A DNA stretch of 64,000 bases, taken from positions 2,691,001-2,755,000 of the forward strand of contig NZ_AP025637.1 in assembly GCF_022846615.1 (NCBI RefSeq), written 5' to 3'. Numbering within the stretch: the first letter of the stretch is position 1; the number at the start of each line of letters is the position of its first letter. The translations under genes were made by a program, and so were the position numbers. This DNA comes from Roseomonas fluvialis (lineage in GTDB: Bacteria; Pseudomonadota; Alphaproteobacteria; Acetobacterales; Acetobacteraceae). This document shows positions 37,195 through 45,713 of this stretch, piece after piece. The notes under the pieces are model-generated. The model did not search any database, had not been told where the DNA came from, and saw nothing but the letters and a program-made list of their open reading frames with translations.

Positions 37195-38319
37195 TCATGG
37201 CCCGGTGATCCGCTGGAATTCGTCGCGCCGCACCAGGTCCCGCCGCACAGCCCGGATCGTGCTGCGCCCCGCATGGCGCGCGAGATAGACGGCCGGCACG
37301 TCCCGCCGGTCCAGCAGCAGGTGCCACAGCCGGCGGATCTCCGCCTCGCTCGCGAGCCTGTCCGGGTCGTCCTGCGCCGCGTCCATCTCGGCGACCACCT
37401 GGTCCAGCCGGTCCTGCCGCCACGCCGCGTAGCGCGCGAAGGCGCCGGTCGTGAGGGCATCCAGCAGCGCGGGCTCCAGCGGCGCCAGCACGAAGCGCTC
37501 CGCCTCGGCCCAGCGCATGCCCTCGAAGCCCAGCTTGCGGAACACCGCCGGGGTGAAGTGGTCGCCGGTCTGCCCGATGTAGCGCCCGAAGCAGACATCG
37601 GTCGCGATGCGCGCCAGGCCGAGATCGGCGCAGGCGAGTTCGTTCGCCGCATCCTGCGCGCTCACGCGGTTCGCCACGCGGCAGCCGCGCCACACCTCGA
37701 GGATGCGGCGCGCGTTGCGCGCCGGATAGTCGTTGCGCCGGATCTCCGCCCACCAGGGCTGTAGCCAGGCCTGGATGCGCCGCCACGCGTCGCGCCGCAG
37801 CCCGAAGCCCCAGTGATGTCCAAGCGGACGCCAGCCCACATCGGGTCCGGGCAGCTGCGCGCGATGGTCGCCATAGGCGGCGAAATGCGCGACGCGCGCC
37901 GCGAAGGGTTCGCTCGCCTCGCGCATCGCTTCCAATGCCGCGAGGTACAGCGGGCCGGGCTGCAGGTCGTCCTCGAGGAAATACGCCACCGGCGCGTCCA
38001 ACGTCTCGAAGGCCAGCACCTGTCCGCGCAGGATGTTCTCCGCGATGCCGAGGTTGTGCGGCGAGGCATGCACATGGCCCTGCGGGAAGTATTCCCGGAA
38101 CACCGCGATGGACCGCTTGATGCGACCTGGTACGGCATGTCGCCGCCCGGTCCGCACCGAGACCGCGCCATCCTGCACCAGGTGCACGCGTGACGGATCC
38201 ACCCTCACCTGCGTCTGCGCCAGCAGCCCGCGGCACAGCGTCGCCAAATAGTCCGGCCGGTCGAAGGCGAAGATGATGACCGGAATGTCGGTCACCCCGG
38301 CCGCGACGCCCTCGATCAT
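37195..38319 (-). CDS. Glycosyltransferase-like protein, tandem paralogue 2
   Basis: Second copy, 374 residues, 64 bases upstream of copy 1 on the minus strand. Same architecture: VIIFAFDRPDYLATLCRGLLAQ, PHNLGIAENILRGQ, FLEDDLQPGPLYLAALEAM, then WGFGLRRDAWRRI, CFGRYIGQTGDHFTP, and the C-terminal LWHLLLDRRDVPAVYLARHAG module ending FQRITGP. Most similar to copy 1, sharing a 72-base identical DNA stretch over the EDD-proximal region. The ATG at 38319 has only a weak ribosome site; translation may depend on the upstream paralogue. Confidence 0.75.
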   Translation of the reverse strand: MIEGVAAGVTDIPVIIFAFDRPDYLATLCRGLLAQTQVRVDPSRVHLVQDGAVSVRTGRRHAVPGRIKRSIAVFREYFPQGHVHASPHNLGIAENILRGQVLAFETLDAPVAYFLEDDLQPGPLYLAALEAMREASEPFAARVAHFAAYGDHRAQLPGPDVGWRPLGHHWGFGLRRDAWRRIQAWLQPWWAEIRRNDYPARNARRILEVWRGCRVANRVSAQDAANELACADLGLARIATDVCFGRYIGQTGDHFTPAVFRKLGFEGMRWAEAERFVLAPLEPALLDALTTGAFARYAAWRQDRLDQVVAEMDAAQDDPDRLASEAEIRRLWHLLLDRRDVPAVYLARHAGRSTIRAVRRDLVRRDEFQRITGP

Positions 38320-38344
38320 GTGCGCGCACCGCGCCTGCGGCGGC

Positions 38345-39472
38345 TCACGGCCCGGTCTGGTGCTGGAATTCGTGCAGGCGGACGATGCTGCGCCGCAGCG
38401 CGCGCAGCGTGGTGCGCCCGGCATGCCGTTCGACCTGCGCGCGCGGCGCCTTCGGCCGGTCGAGCAGCAGGTTCCAGAGCATGTGGACATCCTCCGCCGT
38501 GACCAGGCGGTCGGCATCGGTCATCGCCGCCTCGGTCTCGGCGATGGTGGCCTCCAGCCGGTTCTCCCGGAACTCCGCGCCGATCCGGAAGGCCTCGTCG
38601 GCAATCGCGCGGATTGCTCCCTCCTCCAGCGGGTCGAACGCGAAGTCGGGGCCATCGTCCCAGCGCATGCCCGTGAAGCCGCGCTCGCTGAACATGGCTG
38701 GCGAGAAATGCTCGCCCCTCTCGCCGATGTAGCGCCCGAAGCAGACCGTGGTGTTCAACCGCGCCAGCCCGAGTTCGAGGCACGACGTCGCCGCCGCCAT
38801 GTCCTGCGCCACCACCGGGCCCGCCGCGCGCCGGCGCCGCCACAGGTACAACAGGCGGCGCCGGTTGCGCGCGCGGTAGTCGTTGCGGCGGATCTCCTCC
38901 CACCAATCCTGCAGCCCGGCATGGATGCGCCGCCAGGGCTCGCGCCGCAGCCCGAAGCCCCAGTGGCTGTCGAGTTGGCACCAGCCCACGCGCGGCCCCG
39001 GCACCGCGCCGGGCACCGGACCATAGGCCGCGAAATGGGCGACCTGGTCGGCGAAGGTCTCGGTCGCCACGCGCATCGCCTCGAGCGCCGCCAGGTAGTA
39101 TGGGCCGGGCTCCAGGTCGTCCTCGAAGAAGTAGCCGATGTCGCTGTCCAGCGTGTCGAACACCAGGCGCTGCCCGCGCATGATGTTCTCCGCGATGCCG
39201 AGGTTGTGCGGCGCGGCCAGCACCTCGCCCTGCGGGAAGTGCCGGCGGAACACCTCGATGCTCCGCTGCACCAGCGGCGGGCGGGTCTGCCGGTGGCCGG
39301 TCAGCGCCGATACCACCCCGTCCTGCAGCAGAAACACGCGCCGTGGATCGGGCCTGACCTGGCGCTGCGCCAGCAGGCCCGCGCACACCGTGTCGAGGTA
39401 GTCGGGGCGGTCGAAGGCGTAGATGACGATGGGAACGCTGGTCTGCCCCTCGCCGACGCTCGCTACCGCCAC
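38345..39472 (-). CDS. Glycosyltransferase-like protein, tandem paralogue 3
   Basis: Third and most divergent copy, 375 residues, first in the probable operon. VPIVIYAFDRPDYLDTVCAGLLAQ, APHNLGIAENIMRGQ, FFEDDLEPGPYYLAALEAM, HWGFGLRREPWRRI, CFGRYIGERGEHFSP and the C-terminal LWNLLLDRPKAPRAQVERHAGRTTL module ending FQHQTGP. It starts with GTG, preceded by GGGAGG at close spacing. The different substitutions around the metal motif suggest another donor or acceptor than copies 1 and 2. Confidence 0.74.
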   Translation of the reverse strand: MAVASVGEGQTSVPIVIYAFDRPDYLDTVCAGLLAQRQVRPDPRRVFLLQDGVVSALTGHRQTRPPLVQRSIEVFRRHFPQGEVLAAPHNLGIAENIMRGQRLVFDTLDSDIGYFFEDDLEPGPYYLAALEAMRVATETFADQVAHFAAYGPVPGAVPGPRVGWCQLDSHWGFGLRREPWRRIHAGLQDWWEEIRRNDYRARNRRRLLYLWRRRRAAGPVVAQDMAAATSCLELGLARLNTTVCFGRYIGERGEHFSPAMFSERGFTGMRWDDGPDFAFDPLEEGAIRAIADEAFRIGAEFRENRLEATIAETEAAMTDADRLVTAEDVHMLWNLLLDRPKAPRAQVERHAGRTTLRALRRSIVRLHEFQHQTGP

Positions 39473-39540
39473 GATGCCTCCCGCTCCGCCGGGCCGGACC
39501 TTGGCAATGCGGCGCCGCGCCTGTCAATCGCGCCGCCGCC

Positions 39541-40350
39541 TTACAGCCGCCCGGCGGCGCCGCGGCGCATCACCGCCAGCCGGTCCAGTACGCCGCGCCC
39601 CGCGGGCACTGTGCGGCCGCGCGCCAGCCGTGCCAGGTCGCGCTGCGCCAGCACCGCCGGCAGCGCCGCCGCGATCGCGCCCGCCGGCACGTCCCGCCGC
39701 GCGGCGCCGAGCGCCACCAGCCCCTCGGCTGCCATCTCGCGCACCAGGGAAACGACCGCCGGGACGCCGGGATCGGCGATCACCGCCTCGGCCGACAGCC
39801 CCACCTGCGCGAGCCGGTCGGCCGGCAGCAGGCAACGCCCCTGCGCCGCATGGGCGGTAATGCTGCGCAGCGCGCCGGCCAGGCCATAGGCGGCGCCCAG
39901 GCCGCGCAGCACCTCGCCCTGCGCAGCATCCACCCCGAGCGCCAAGCCGGCCGCGGCCGACCAGCCGCCGGCCGTGCCCCGCAGCCACGCGACGAAATCC
40001 TGTTCCGTTGCGATCGCCTCCTCCGCCTCGGCCTCGCGCGCATCGACCAGCGCCAGCAGCGCGCCCGGCTCCAGCGCGCCCGCGGCGATCGCCTGCGCCA
40101 GCGGCGCGGCCACCTCGTGGCGGCGCGGCGGGTGGCCCAGGCGCGCTTCCTCGATCGCGTCGCGCCACCATTGCAGGCGGATCAGCGCGGCCATCGGGTT
40201 GGTCGTGGCTTCCCGCGCGCGGGCCAGTTCGTGGTTGAGCGCGATCAGCGCGAACAGCGCCTCGCGCCGCTCCGGCGCGGCGAACAGGGCGCAGAGGAAG
40301 CGGTCCGGGTCGTGGCTGCGCGCAAAGGCGCCGATCGGCGAAAGGCTCAC
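39541..40350 (-). CDS. Squalene/phytoene synthase-fold protein resembling complex I assembly factor NDUFAF6
   Basis: About 269 residues in the trans-isoprenyl synthase fold. SHDPDRFLCALFAAPERREALFALIALNHELAR, then MAALIRLQWWRDAIEEA, follow human NDUFAF6 closely. The aspartate-rich DxxxD motifs required for phytoene or squalene synthesis are not seen (NHELARARE occupies the first site), so enzyme activity is doubtful and an assembly-factor role in respiratory complex I is more likely. The start is uncertain: GTG at 40350 is used because residues before it are not conserved. Confidence 0.72.
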   Translation of the reverse strand: MSLSPIGAFARSHDPDRFLCALFAAPERREALFALIALNHELARAREATTNPMAALIRLQWWRDAIEEARLGHPPRRHEVAAPLAQAIAAGALEPGALLALVDAREAEAEEAIATEQDFVAWLRGTAGGWSAAAGLALGVDAAQGEVLRGLGAAYGLAGALRSITAHAAQGRCLLPADRLAQVGLSAEAVIADPGVPAVVSLVREMAAEGLVALGAARRDVPAGAIAAALPAVLAQRDLARLARGRTVPAGRGVLDRLAVMRRGAAGRL

Positions 40351-40499
40351 GCCCGCGCATATGCCGCACGCGCGAAGCGCGCGCAAAGCGGGCACAACGC
40401 CGGCACGGCGCAACCCGATGCGGTTGACGCCCGTTGCACCCCCGCCTACCTCGACCCGGAGCGCGCCCCGCGCTTCGTCCGACCTACGGGAGACACCCC

Positions 40500-41141
40500 A
40501 TGGCCTTCAGCCTGCCCCCGCTGCCCTACGCCACCGGCGCGCTCGCCGCCAACGGCATGTGCCAGGAGACGCTCGAACTCCATCACGGCAAGCACCACAA
40601 CGCCTACGTCACCGCGCTGAACGGCCTGGTCGAGAGCAAGGGCCTCGCCGGCAAGTCGCTCGAGGCGATCTGCGCCGAAGCCGGCAAGCAGGGCACCGAT
40701 GGCCTGCCCGTGCTGAACCAGGCCGGCCAGCACTACAACCACTGCCTGTTCTGGAACGTCATGGCCCCGGGCGGCGCGCATGGCGAAAGCGTGCCGGCCG
40801 CGCTGGCCGCCAAGATCGACAGCGACCTTGGCGGCCTGGCGGCGTTCAAGGACGCCTTCAAGGCAGCGGGGGCCACGCAGTTCGGCTCCGGCTGGGCCTG
40901 GCTCGTGATCGGCGGCGACGGCAAGCTGAAGGTCACCAAGACCCCCAACGGCGCGAACCCGATCAGCACCGGCGAAGGCCAGCCGATCCTGGGCTGCGAC
41001 GTGTGGGAACACGCCTACTACCTGGATTTCCGCAACGTGCGCCCGAACTACCTGGCGAACTTCCTGGACAAGCTGGTGAACTGGGACGTGGTCGCGGAGC
41101 TGATGGGCAAGGGCGGGTTCACCGCCGGCCAGTCGGCCTGA
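40500..41141 (+). CDS. sodB: Superoxide dismutase, iron type
   Basis: Dismutates superoxide in the cytoplasm. Metal ligands are H28 (LELHHGKHHNAYV), the histidine of GQHYNHCLFWN, and the Asp and His of DVWEHAYYLDFRN. The glutamine in AGQHYNH occupies the position of Gln69 of E. coli FeSOD, pointing to iron rather than manganese, although cambialistic use cannot be excluded. The 213 residues are normal. GGGAGA precedes the ATG. Confidence 0.95.
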   Translation: MAFSLPPLPYATGALAANGMCQETLELHHGKHHNAYVTALNGLVESKGLAGKSLEAICAEAGKQGTDGLPVLNQAGQHYNHCLFWNVMAPGGAHGESVPAALAAKIDSDLGGLAAFKDAFKAAGATQFGSGWAWLVIGGDGKLKVTKTPNGANPISTGEGQPILGCDVWEHAYYLDFRNVRPNYLANFLDKLVNWDVVAELMGKGGFTAGQSA

Positions 41142-41233
41142 TCCGGCACCGCCGCTGGCCGGCCGAGGCGGGGGAAGCCCCTCGCGCGGCCCGGCCCGCG
41201 GCGGCCCTCCCACCAGGACCGGGAGGCTGCGAC

Positions 41234-41788
41234 ATGACGCCTTCGACCTGGCTGCTGGCGGCTTTGCTTGCGGTGACCCTTTGTGGCCAGGCGCATGCAC
41301 AGGGAACGCGCGCCGAGGACCATCGGCGCCTGGCGGACCAGATCGCCGCGCGCTTCGATGAACCAGCCACGGTCGAGACCGTCCGGCGCTTCGGCGCCAT
41401 CGCGCTGATCCGCGCGGAATTCACGACCCGCGCCAACAGCAACGAGCAATATCTGGTGCGCGATCGCTCCGGTGCGCTGCGCATGGTCGCCGAGGTGGCA
41501 GAGGCCTTCCGGCGCGACGCCGAGGCGGCGCTCGCGCCCCGTCACGCTGATGCGGCGATGTGGCCGGCGACGCAGGCCTTCCTCGGCACGCGCATCACGG
41601 CCGACGGGCAGGTGACGCTACGCTTCGCCCTGCCCATCACCGATGCCTGTCGCGCCTGCGCGGTGATCGGCGTCGCGCAGGTCGCGCTCGACTTCGATGC
41701 GGGCGGCGCCTATCGCGGCGCGCGCCTGCTACGCGCCGCCCCGCTGGCCGGCACCGAGGCCTGGGACCGCGGCGCCGTCACGCGGTAG
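41234..41788 (+). CDS. Secreted protein of unknown function
   Basis: A 184-residue product with a good signal peptide (TPSTWLLAALLAVTLCGQAHA, cleavage before QG). The mature part is mixed alpha/beta with TDACRACAVIGVAQVALDFD, a CxxC pair that could be a disulfide or metal site. GGGAGG lies ten bases before the ATG. It ends two bases from the end of convergent yajC. No family was recognised; periplasmic location is likely. Confidence 0.65.
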   Translation: MTPSTWLLAALLAVTLCGQAHAQGTRAEDHRRLADQIAARFDEPATVETVRRFGAIALIRAEFTTRANSNEQYLVRDRSGALRMVAEVAEAFRRDAEAALAPRHADAAMWPATQAFLGTRITADGQVTLRFALPITDACRACAVIGVAQVALDFDAGGAYRGARLLRAAPLAGTEAWDRGAVTR

Positions 41789-41790
41789 CC

Positions 41791-42144
41791 TCAGGCCGGC
41801 TTCTCGTCGTTCGCCGCCTGCGGGCGGATCACGCTGGTGATCGTCCCGCGCACCAGGGACACCCGCACATTCGGCGCGATCTCGGCCTCGATCTCGTCCG
41901 ACCCTTCCTTGACCTTGGTGATGGTCGCGACGATGCCGCCCGCGGTCACCACGCGGTCGTTGCGCTTGAGCTGCGTGAGCATCTCGCGGTGCTCCTTCAT
42001 CTTCTTCTGCTGGGGGCGGATCAGCAGGAAATAGAAGACGACGAAGATCAGGATCAGCGGCAGCAGCTGCATGACGATGCCCGCGGCACCGCCGGCACCG
42101 GCGTCCTGGGCATGAGCGGTCGAGATCCCGAAGGGGGTCCACAT
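41791..42144 (-). CDS. yajC: Preprotein translocase subunit YajC
   Basis: Small inner-membrane partner of SecDF-SecYEG, 117 residues. One membrane span (MQLLPLILIFVVFYFLLIRPQQKKMKEH) is followed by the conserved cytoplasmic domain LKRNDRVVTAGGIVATITKV. The start at 42144 gives a short periplasmic leader. secD and secF, which normally follow yajC, are absent; the downstream side is occupied by the convergent secreted-protein gene. Confidence 0.95.
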   Translation of the reverse strand: MWTPFGISTAHAQDAGAGGAAGIVMQLLPLILIFVVFYFLLIRPQQKKMKEHREMLTQLKRNDRVVTAGGIVATITKVKEGSDEIEAEIAPNVRVSLVRGTITSVIRPQAANDEKPA

Positions 42145-42235
42145 GTGTTCTGTTTCCGTCTTCCGGCGTGAAGGCGCGGAACCTACCCACCCGCCCCTTC
42201 CCGTCAATAGGAATGCGGCCTATTCCGCCGACGTC

Positions 42236-43099
42236 ATGCACGATCCCGACCTGCTGCCCGCCCTGACCCGCATCGCCGAGGCGCTGGAGCGCCTGGCCCC
42301 GCCCCCCGCGGCCGCGCCCTCGCTCACGGGCGCCGATGCCTTCGTCTGGCATCCTGAACCGCATCCGCGACTTTCTCCCGTGCCGCGCGTGGCAGCCGTG
42401 CCGATCGACCTGCTGCGCGGGGTCGAACGCCAGAAGGGCCTGCTGCTCGAGAACACCATGCGCTTCGCCCGCGGCTTCACCGCCAACAACGCGATGCTCT
42501 GGGGCGCGCGCGGCACCGGCAAGTCCTCGCTGGTCAAGGCCGCGCACGCCGCGGCGAACGAGGAACTCCCGGGCAGCCTGGCACTCATAGAAATCCAGCG
42601 CGAGGACATCCGCACCCTGCCCGACCTGCTCGGCCTGCTGCGCGCGCAGGACCGCCGCTGCCTGGTGTTCTGCGACGACCTGTCCTTCGAACGCGAGGAC
42701 GCCGACTACAAGGCGCTGAAGTCGGTGCTGGACGGCGGCATCGAGGGCCGGCCCGCCAACGTGCTGTTCTACGCCACGTCCAACCGCCGCCACCTGATGT
42801 CGCGCGACATGATCGAGAACGAGCGCGCCGGCGCCATCCACGGCAACGAGGCGGTGGAGGAGAAGGTCTCGCTGTCCGACCGTTTCGGCCTGTGGATCGG
42901 CTTCCACAACGCCGACCAGGACACTTTCTTCGCGATGCTCGACGGCTATGCCGCGCATTTCGGGCTGCCCATCGGCACCGAGGACCTGCACGCCCAGGCC
43001 ATCGAATGGTCGGTCACGCGCGGCGGGCGATCGGGGCGCGTGGCCTGGCAGTTCATCCTGGACCTGGCCGGGCGGCTCGGCGTGAAGATCGCCGCCTGA
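42236..43099 (+). CDS. DUF815 family AAA-type ATP-binding protein
   Basis: A 287-residue predicted ATPase with Walker A WGARGTGKSSLVKA near residue 91 and Walker B LVFCDDLSFE near 146, followed by a sensor-like NVLFYATSNRRHLM. This is the DUF815 family, widespread but functionally undefined, usually beside yajC in Alphaproteobacteria, as here (divergent). ATG at 42236 matches the conserved N-terminus; it ends one base before the FkbM gene. Confidence 0.88.
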   Translation: MHDPDLLPALTRIAEALERLAPPPAAAPSLTGADAFVWHPEPHPRLSPVPRVAAVPIDLLRGVERQKGLLLENTMRFARGFTANNAMLWGARGTGKSSLVKAAHAAANEELPGSLALIEIQREDIRTLPDLLGLLRAQDRRCLVFCDDLSFEREDADYKALKSVLDGGIEGRPANVLFYATSNRRHLMSRDMIENERAGAIHGNEAVEEKVSLSDRFGLWIGFHNADQDTFFAMLDGYAAHFGLPIGTEDLHAQAIEWSVTRGGRSGRVAWQFILDLAGRLGVKIAA

Positions 43100-43100
43100 G

Positions 43101-43970
43101 ATGCGCCTCGCCGCGCTGCCGCGGCTGGCCGGCTTCCTGTGGCGGCACCCGCTGGTGCGCCGGGACCCGCTGGGCGCGGCGGCACGGCTGCTGCGCTGGC
43201 AGGCCGCGGCGCGGCGCGGCCAGGTGCTGGAACCGCCCTGGGTCGAAGGCCCGGCCGGCCTGGTGCGCCTGCGCCTGAAGCGTGGCCTGTCGTCGGCCAC
43301 GGCCTGTTGGTACGCCGGCCTGACCGACCCCGCCGAGATGGGCTTCGTGCTGCAGGCGCTGCGCGCGGGTGACCGCATGGTCGATGTGGGCGCCAATGTG
43401 GGCGTCTATGCCGTGCTCGCCGCCGGTGCCGCGGGCGCGCAGGTACTGGCGCTGGAGCCGGCAGCCGAGACCCTGCCCGACCTGCGCGCGATGGTCGCGC
43501 TGAACGGCGTCCTGGACCGCGTCGAGATCCGTCCGGTCGCCGCAAGTGCCGCGCCCGGCGTGCTGCGCTTCACCACCGGGCGCGGCACCACCAACCAGGC
43601 GGCGCCGGACGGCGCGGCCGAGGTGCCGGTGGATACGCTCGACAGGCTGTGCGCCGATACGCCGCCGCTGCTGCTCAAGGTCGATGTGGAAGGGGCCGAG
43701 CCCGACGTGCTGGCGGGCGCCGCCACCTTGCTGGCGGGCGAGGTGCTGAAAGCCGCGATCCTCGAGACGGCGGGCGCCACCGATACGGCGATCGAGGCCA
43801 GGCTGCGCGCCGCCGGCTTCGCGCCCTTCGCGTATGATCCCTGCCCGCGCCGCCTCACGCCCCTGTCCGGCCCGGCCCGGCCGAACACCCTTTACCTGCG
43901 CGACCTGCCCTTCTGGCAGGCGCGCCTCGCGACCGCACCGGTGATCCGGGTCTTCGGCCGCGCGCTGTAG
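43101..43970 (+). CDS. FkbM family methyltransferase
   Basis: A 289-residue SAM-dependent methyltransferase. SAM motif I is MVDVGANVGVYAVLAA near residue 94, an acidic turn ALEPAAE follows, and LLLKVDVEGAEPDVLAGA is the FkbM signature. FkbM enzymes O-methylate sugars or polyketides. With three glycosyltransferase-like genes within 7 kb, methylation of a surface glycan is plausible but not shown. Confidence 0.87.
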   Translation: MRLAALPRLAGFLWRHPLVRRDPLGAAARLLRWQAAARRGQVLEPPWVEGPAGLVRLRLKRGLSSATACWYAGLTDPAEMGFVLQALRAGDRMVDVGANVGVYAVLAAGAAGAQVLALEPAAETLPDLRAMVALNGVLDRVEIRPVAASAAPGVLRFTTGRGTTNQAAPDGAAEVPVDTLDRLCADTPPLLLKVDVEGAEPDVLAGAATLLAGEVLKAAILETAGATDTAIEARLRAAGFAPFAYDPCPRRLTPLSGPARPNTLYLRDLPFWQARLATAPVIRVFGRAL

Positions 43971-43971
43971 G

Positions 43972-44004
43972 GCTGCCGCCCGTGGCGTGCTGCGCGGCGG
44001 CAGC
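43972..44004. terminator. Inverted repeat between convergent fkbM-like gene and serS
   Basis: Perfect 9-bp arms GCTGCCGCC and GGCGGCAGC with a 15-base loop, in the 42-base gap between the two convergent genes. There is no T tract. Placement suggests a bidirectional terminator. Confidence 0.4.
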
Positions 44005-44012
44005 AGCGCGGC

Positions 44013-45284
44013 TCAGCGGCCGATGCGCTCCAGCCCGCCCATCCAGGGCCGCAGCACCTCGGGGACGACGATGCTGCCGTCCTCCTGCTGGAAGGTCTCC
44101 ATCACCGCGATCAGCGCGCGGCCGACCGCAACACCCGACCCGTTCAGCGTGTGCAGGAACTGGTTGCCCTTGCCTTCCTTCGGCTTGAAGCGCCCGTTCA
44201 TGCGCCGCGCCTGGAAGTCGCGGGTGTTGGAGCAGGACGAAATCTCCCGCCACGCCCCCTGGCCCGGCAGCCACACTTCCAGGTCGTAGGTGCGCGCCGC
44301 GCCGAAGCCGGTATCGCCGGCACAGAGGAACACGCGGCGCCAGGTCAGGCCGAGTTCGGTCAGCACGCGCTCCGCGCAGCGCGTCATGCGTTCGTGCTCG
44401 GCGGCGGAGGCATCGGGCGTGGTGATGGAGACGAGTTCCACCTTCGCGAACTGGTGCTGGCGCAGCATGCCGCGGGTGTCGCGGCCCGCGCTGCCGGCCT
44501 CACTGCGGAAGCAGGGCGTGAGCGCGGTCAGGCGCAGCGGCAGGTCGGCCTCGGCGAAGATCTCCTCCATCGCGAAGCCAGTCAGCGGCACCTCGGCGGT
44601 CGGGATCAGCCAGCGGCCATCGGTGGTGCGGAACAGGTCGTCGGCGAATTTCGGAAGCTTGTCCGTGCCATAGGCGACGGCGTCGTTGACCAGCAGCGGG
44701 ACCGAGGCCTCGGTATACCCGTGCTGTTCCGTGTGCAGCGCCAGCATCCAGTGGCCGAGCGCGCGTTCCATCCGCGCCAGCGCGCCCTTCAGCACGGTGA
44801 AGCGACTGCCGGCGATCTTGGCGGCAGTCGCGAAATCCATCAGCCCGAGCGCCTCGCCGAGTTCGAAATGCTGTTTCGGGGTGAAGGCGAAGGCGGGGAT
44901 ATCGCCGTGCTGGTGCAGAACGACATTGGCGGATTCGTCGCGGCCGTCGGGGACTTCGGGGTCGAGGGTGTTGGGGAGGATTTCGAGCAGCGCTCGCAAG
45001 GAGGCGTCGTGTGTCTTTGCCTCATGCTCGTGCGCAGCAATTGAGTCGCGAAGGCGAGTAGCTTGCGCTTCCACGTCCTCGGTGGGCATGCCGCGGCGCT
45101 TGAAGTCGCCGATTGATTTCGCCAGAGCATTCCGCTGCTGCTGGAGAGCTTCGACTTGCTGGATGCTCGAACGCCGGGCCTGGTCTAGGGAGAGGATCGC
45201 CTCCGCCTTGCCTTCCACTCCCCGCCGCGCCAACGCGGCATCAAACGCCGCCGCATTGTCGCGGATCGCCTTGATATCGTGCAT
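44013..45284 (-). CDS. serS: Seryl-tRNA synthetase
   Basis: Charges tRNA-Ser. The N-terminal coiled-coil arm (about 25-100; [21 protein letters not shown]) grips the tRNA. Class II motif 2 is [22 protein letters not shown], then [15 protein letters not shown], and motif 3 [16 protein letters not shown]. The 423 residues are normal. Last gene of the conserved tat-serS run; surE and pcm, which often follow, are not present here. Confidence 0.98.
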   Translation of the reverse strand: MHDIKAIRDNAAAFDAALARRGVEGKAEAILSLDQARRSSIQQVEALQQQRNALAKSIGDFKRRGMPTEDVEAQATRLRDSIAAHEHEAKTHDASLRALLEILPNTLDPEVPDGRDESANVVLHQHGDIPAFAFTPKQHFELGEALGLMDFATAAKIAGSRFTVLKGALARMERALGHWMLALHTEQHGYTEASVPLLVNDAVAYGTDKLPKFADDLFRTTDGRWLIPTAEVPLTGFAMEEIFAEADLPLRLTALTPCFRSEAGSAGRDTRGMLRQHQFAKVELVSITTPDASAAEHERMTRCAERVLTELGLTWRRVFLCAGDTGFGAARTYDLEVWLPGQGAWREISSCSNTRDFQARRMNGRFKPKEGKGNQFLHTLNGSGVAVGRALIAVMETFQQEDGSIVVPEVLRPWMGGLERIGR

Positions 45285-45329
45285 GGTCCTACTTCCAGTC
45301 CCGTACCGCGCGGTCAGGCCTCAGCTCAT

Positions 45330-45713
45330 TCAGCTCAGGCCGAGGACGAAGGCCCGAACCTCGTCCACGTCCCACTGCGTGCCCTCGCGCCAGAACCGCG
45401 GCAGCGCCTCGCGATTGCTCTCGACCCAGGGGCCGACCAGCCTCTCGCCCTCGCGCGCAACAGGCAGGGACAGGCCCTCGTTCGGCGCGCGCGACGGCGT
45501 ATCCAGCGTCATGAACAGGCACGGCAGGTCGCGCCCCGTCCTGCCAGGAAACCACTTCACCCGGGGCCCACGGGATCCCATTGCCGTCGAAATGAAGATC
45601 GTTCCGGCAAGCCCGGTAGACCTGGTGGGAAGATTGACCGTCTCGACCAGGTCATCGGCGTCCTGCGACGCACCGAGCCGCGCCTGCGCTTCCCCGAACC
45701 CCGCGCCGCTCAT
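45330..45713 (-). CDS. Hypothetical protein between tatC and serS
   Basis: A 127-residue product whose start overlaps the tatC stop (ATGA), so it is translated with tatC. It contains GTIFISTAMGSRGPRVKWFPGR and LPRFWREGTQWDVDEVRAFVLGL. No signal or membrane segment is visible. The coding signal is good because of the coupling and its codon use, but no family was recognised. Confidence 0.68.
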   Translation of the reverse strand: MSGAGFGEAQARLGASQDADDLVETVNLPTRSTGLAGTIFISTAMGSRGPRVKWFPGRTGRDLPCLFMTLDTPSRAPNEGLSLPVAREGERLVGPWVESNREALPRFWREGTQWDVDEVRAFVLGLS

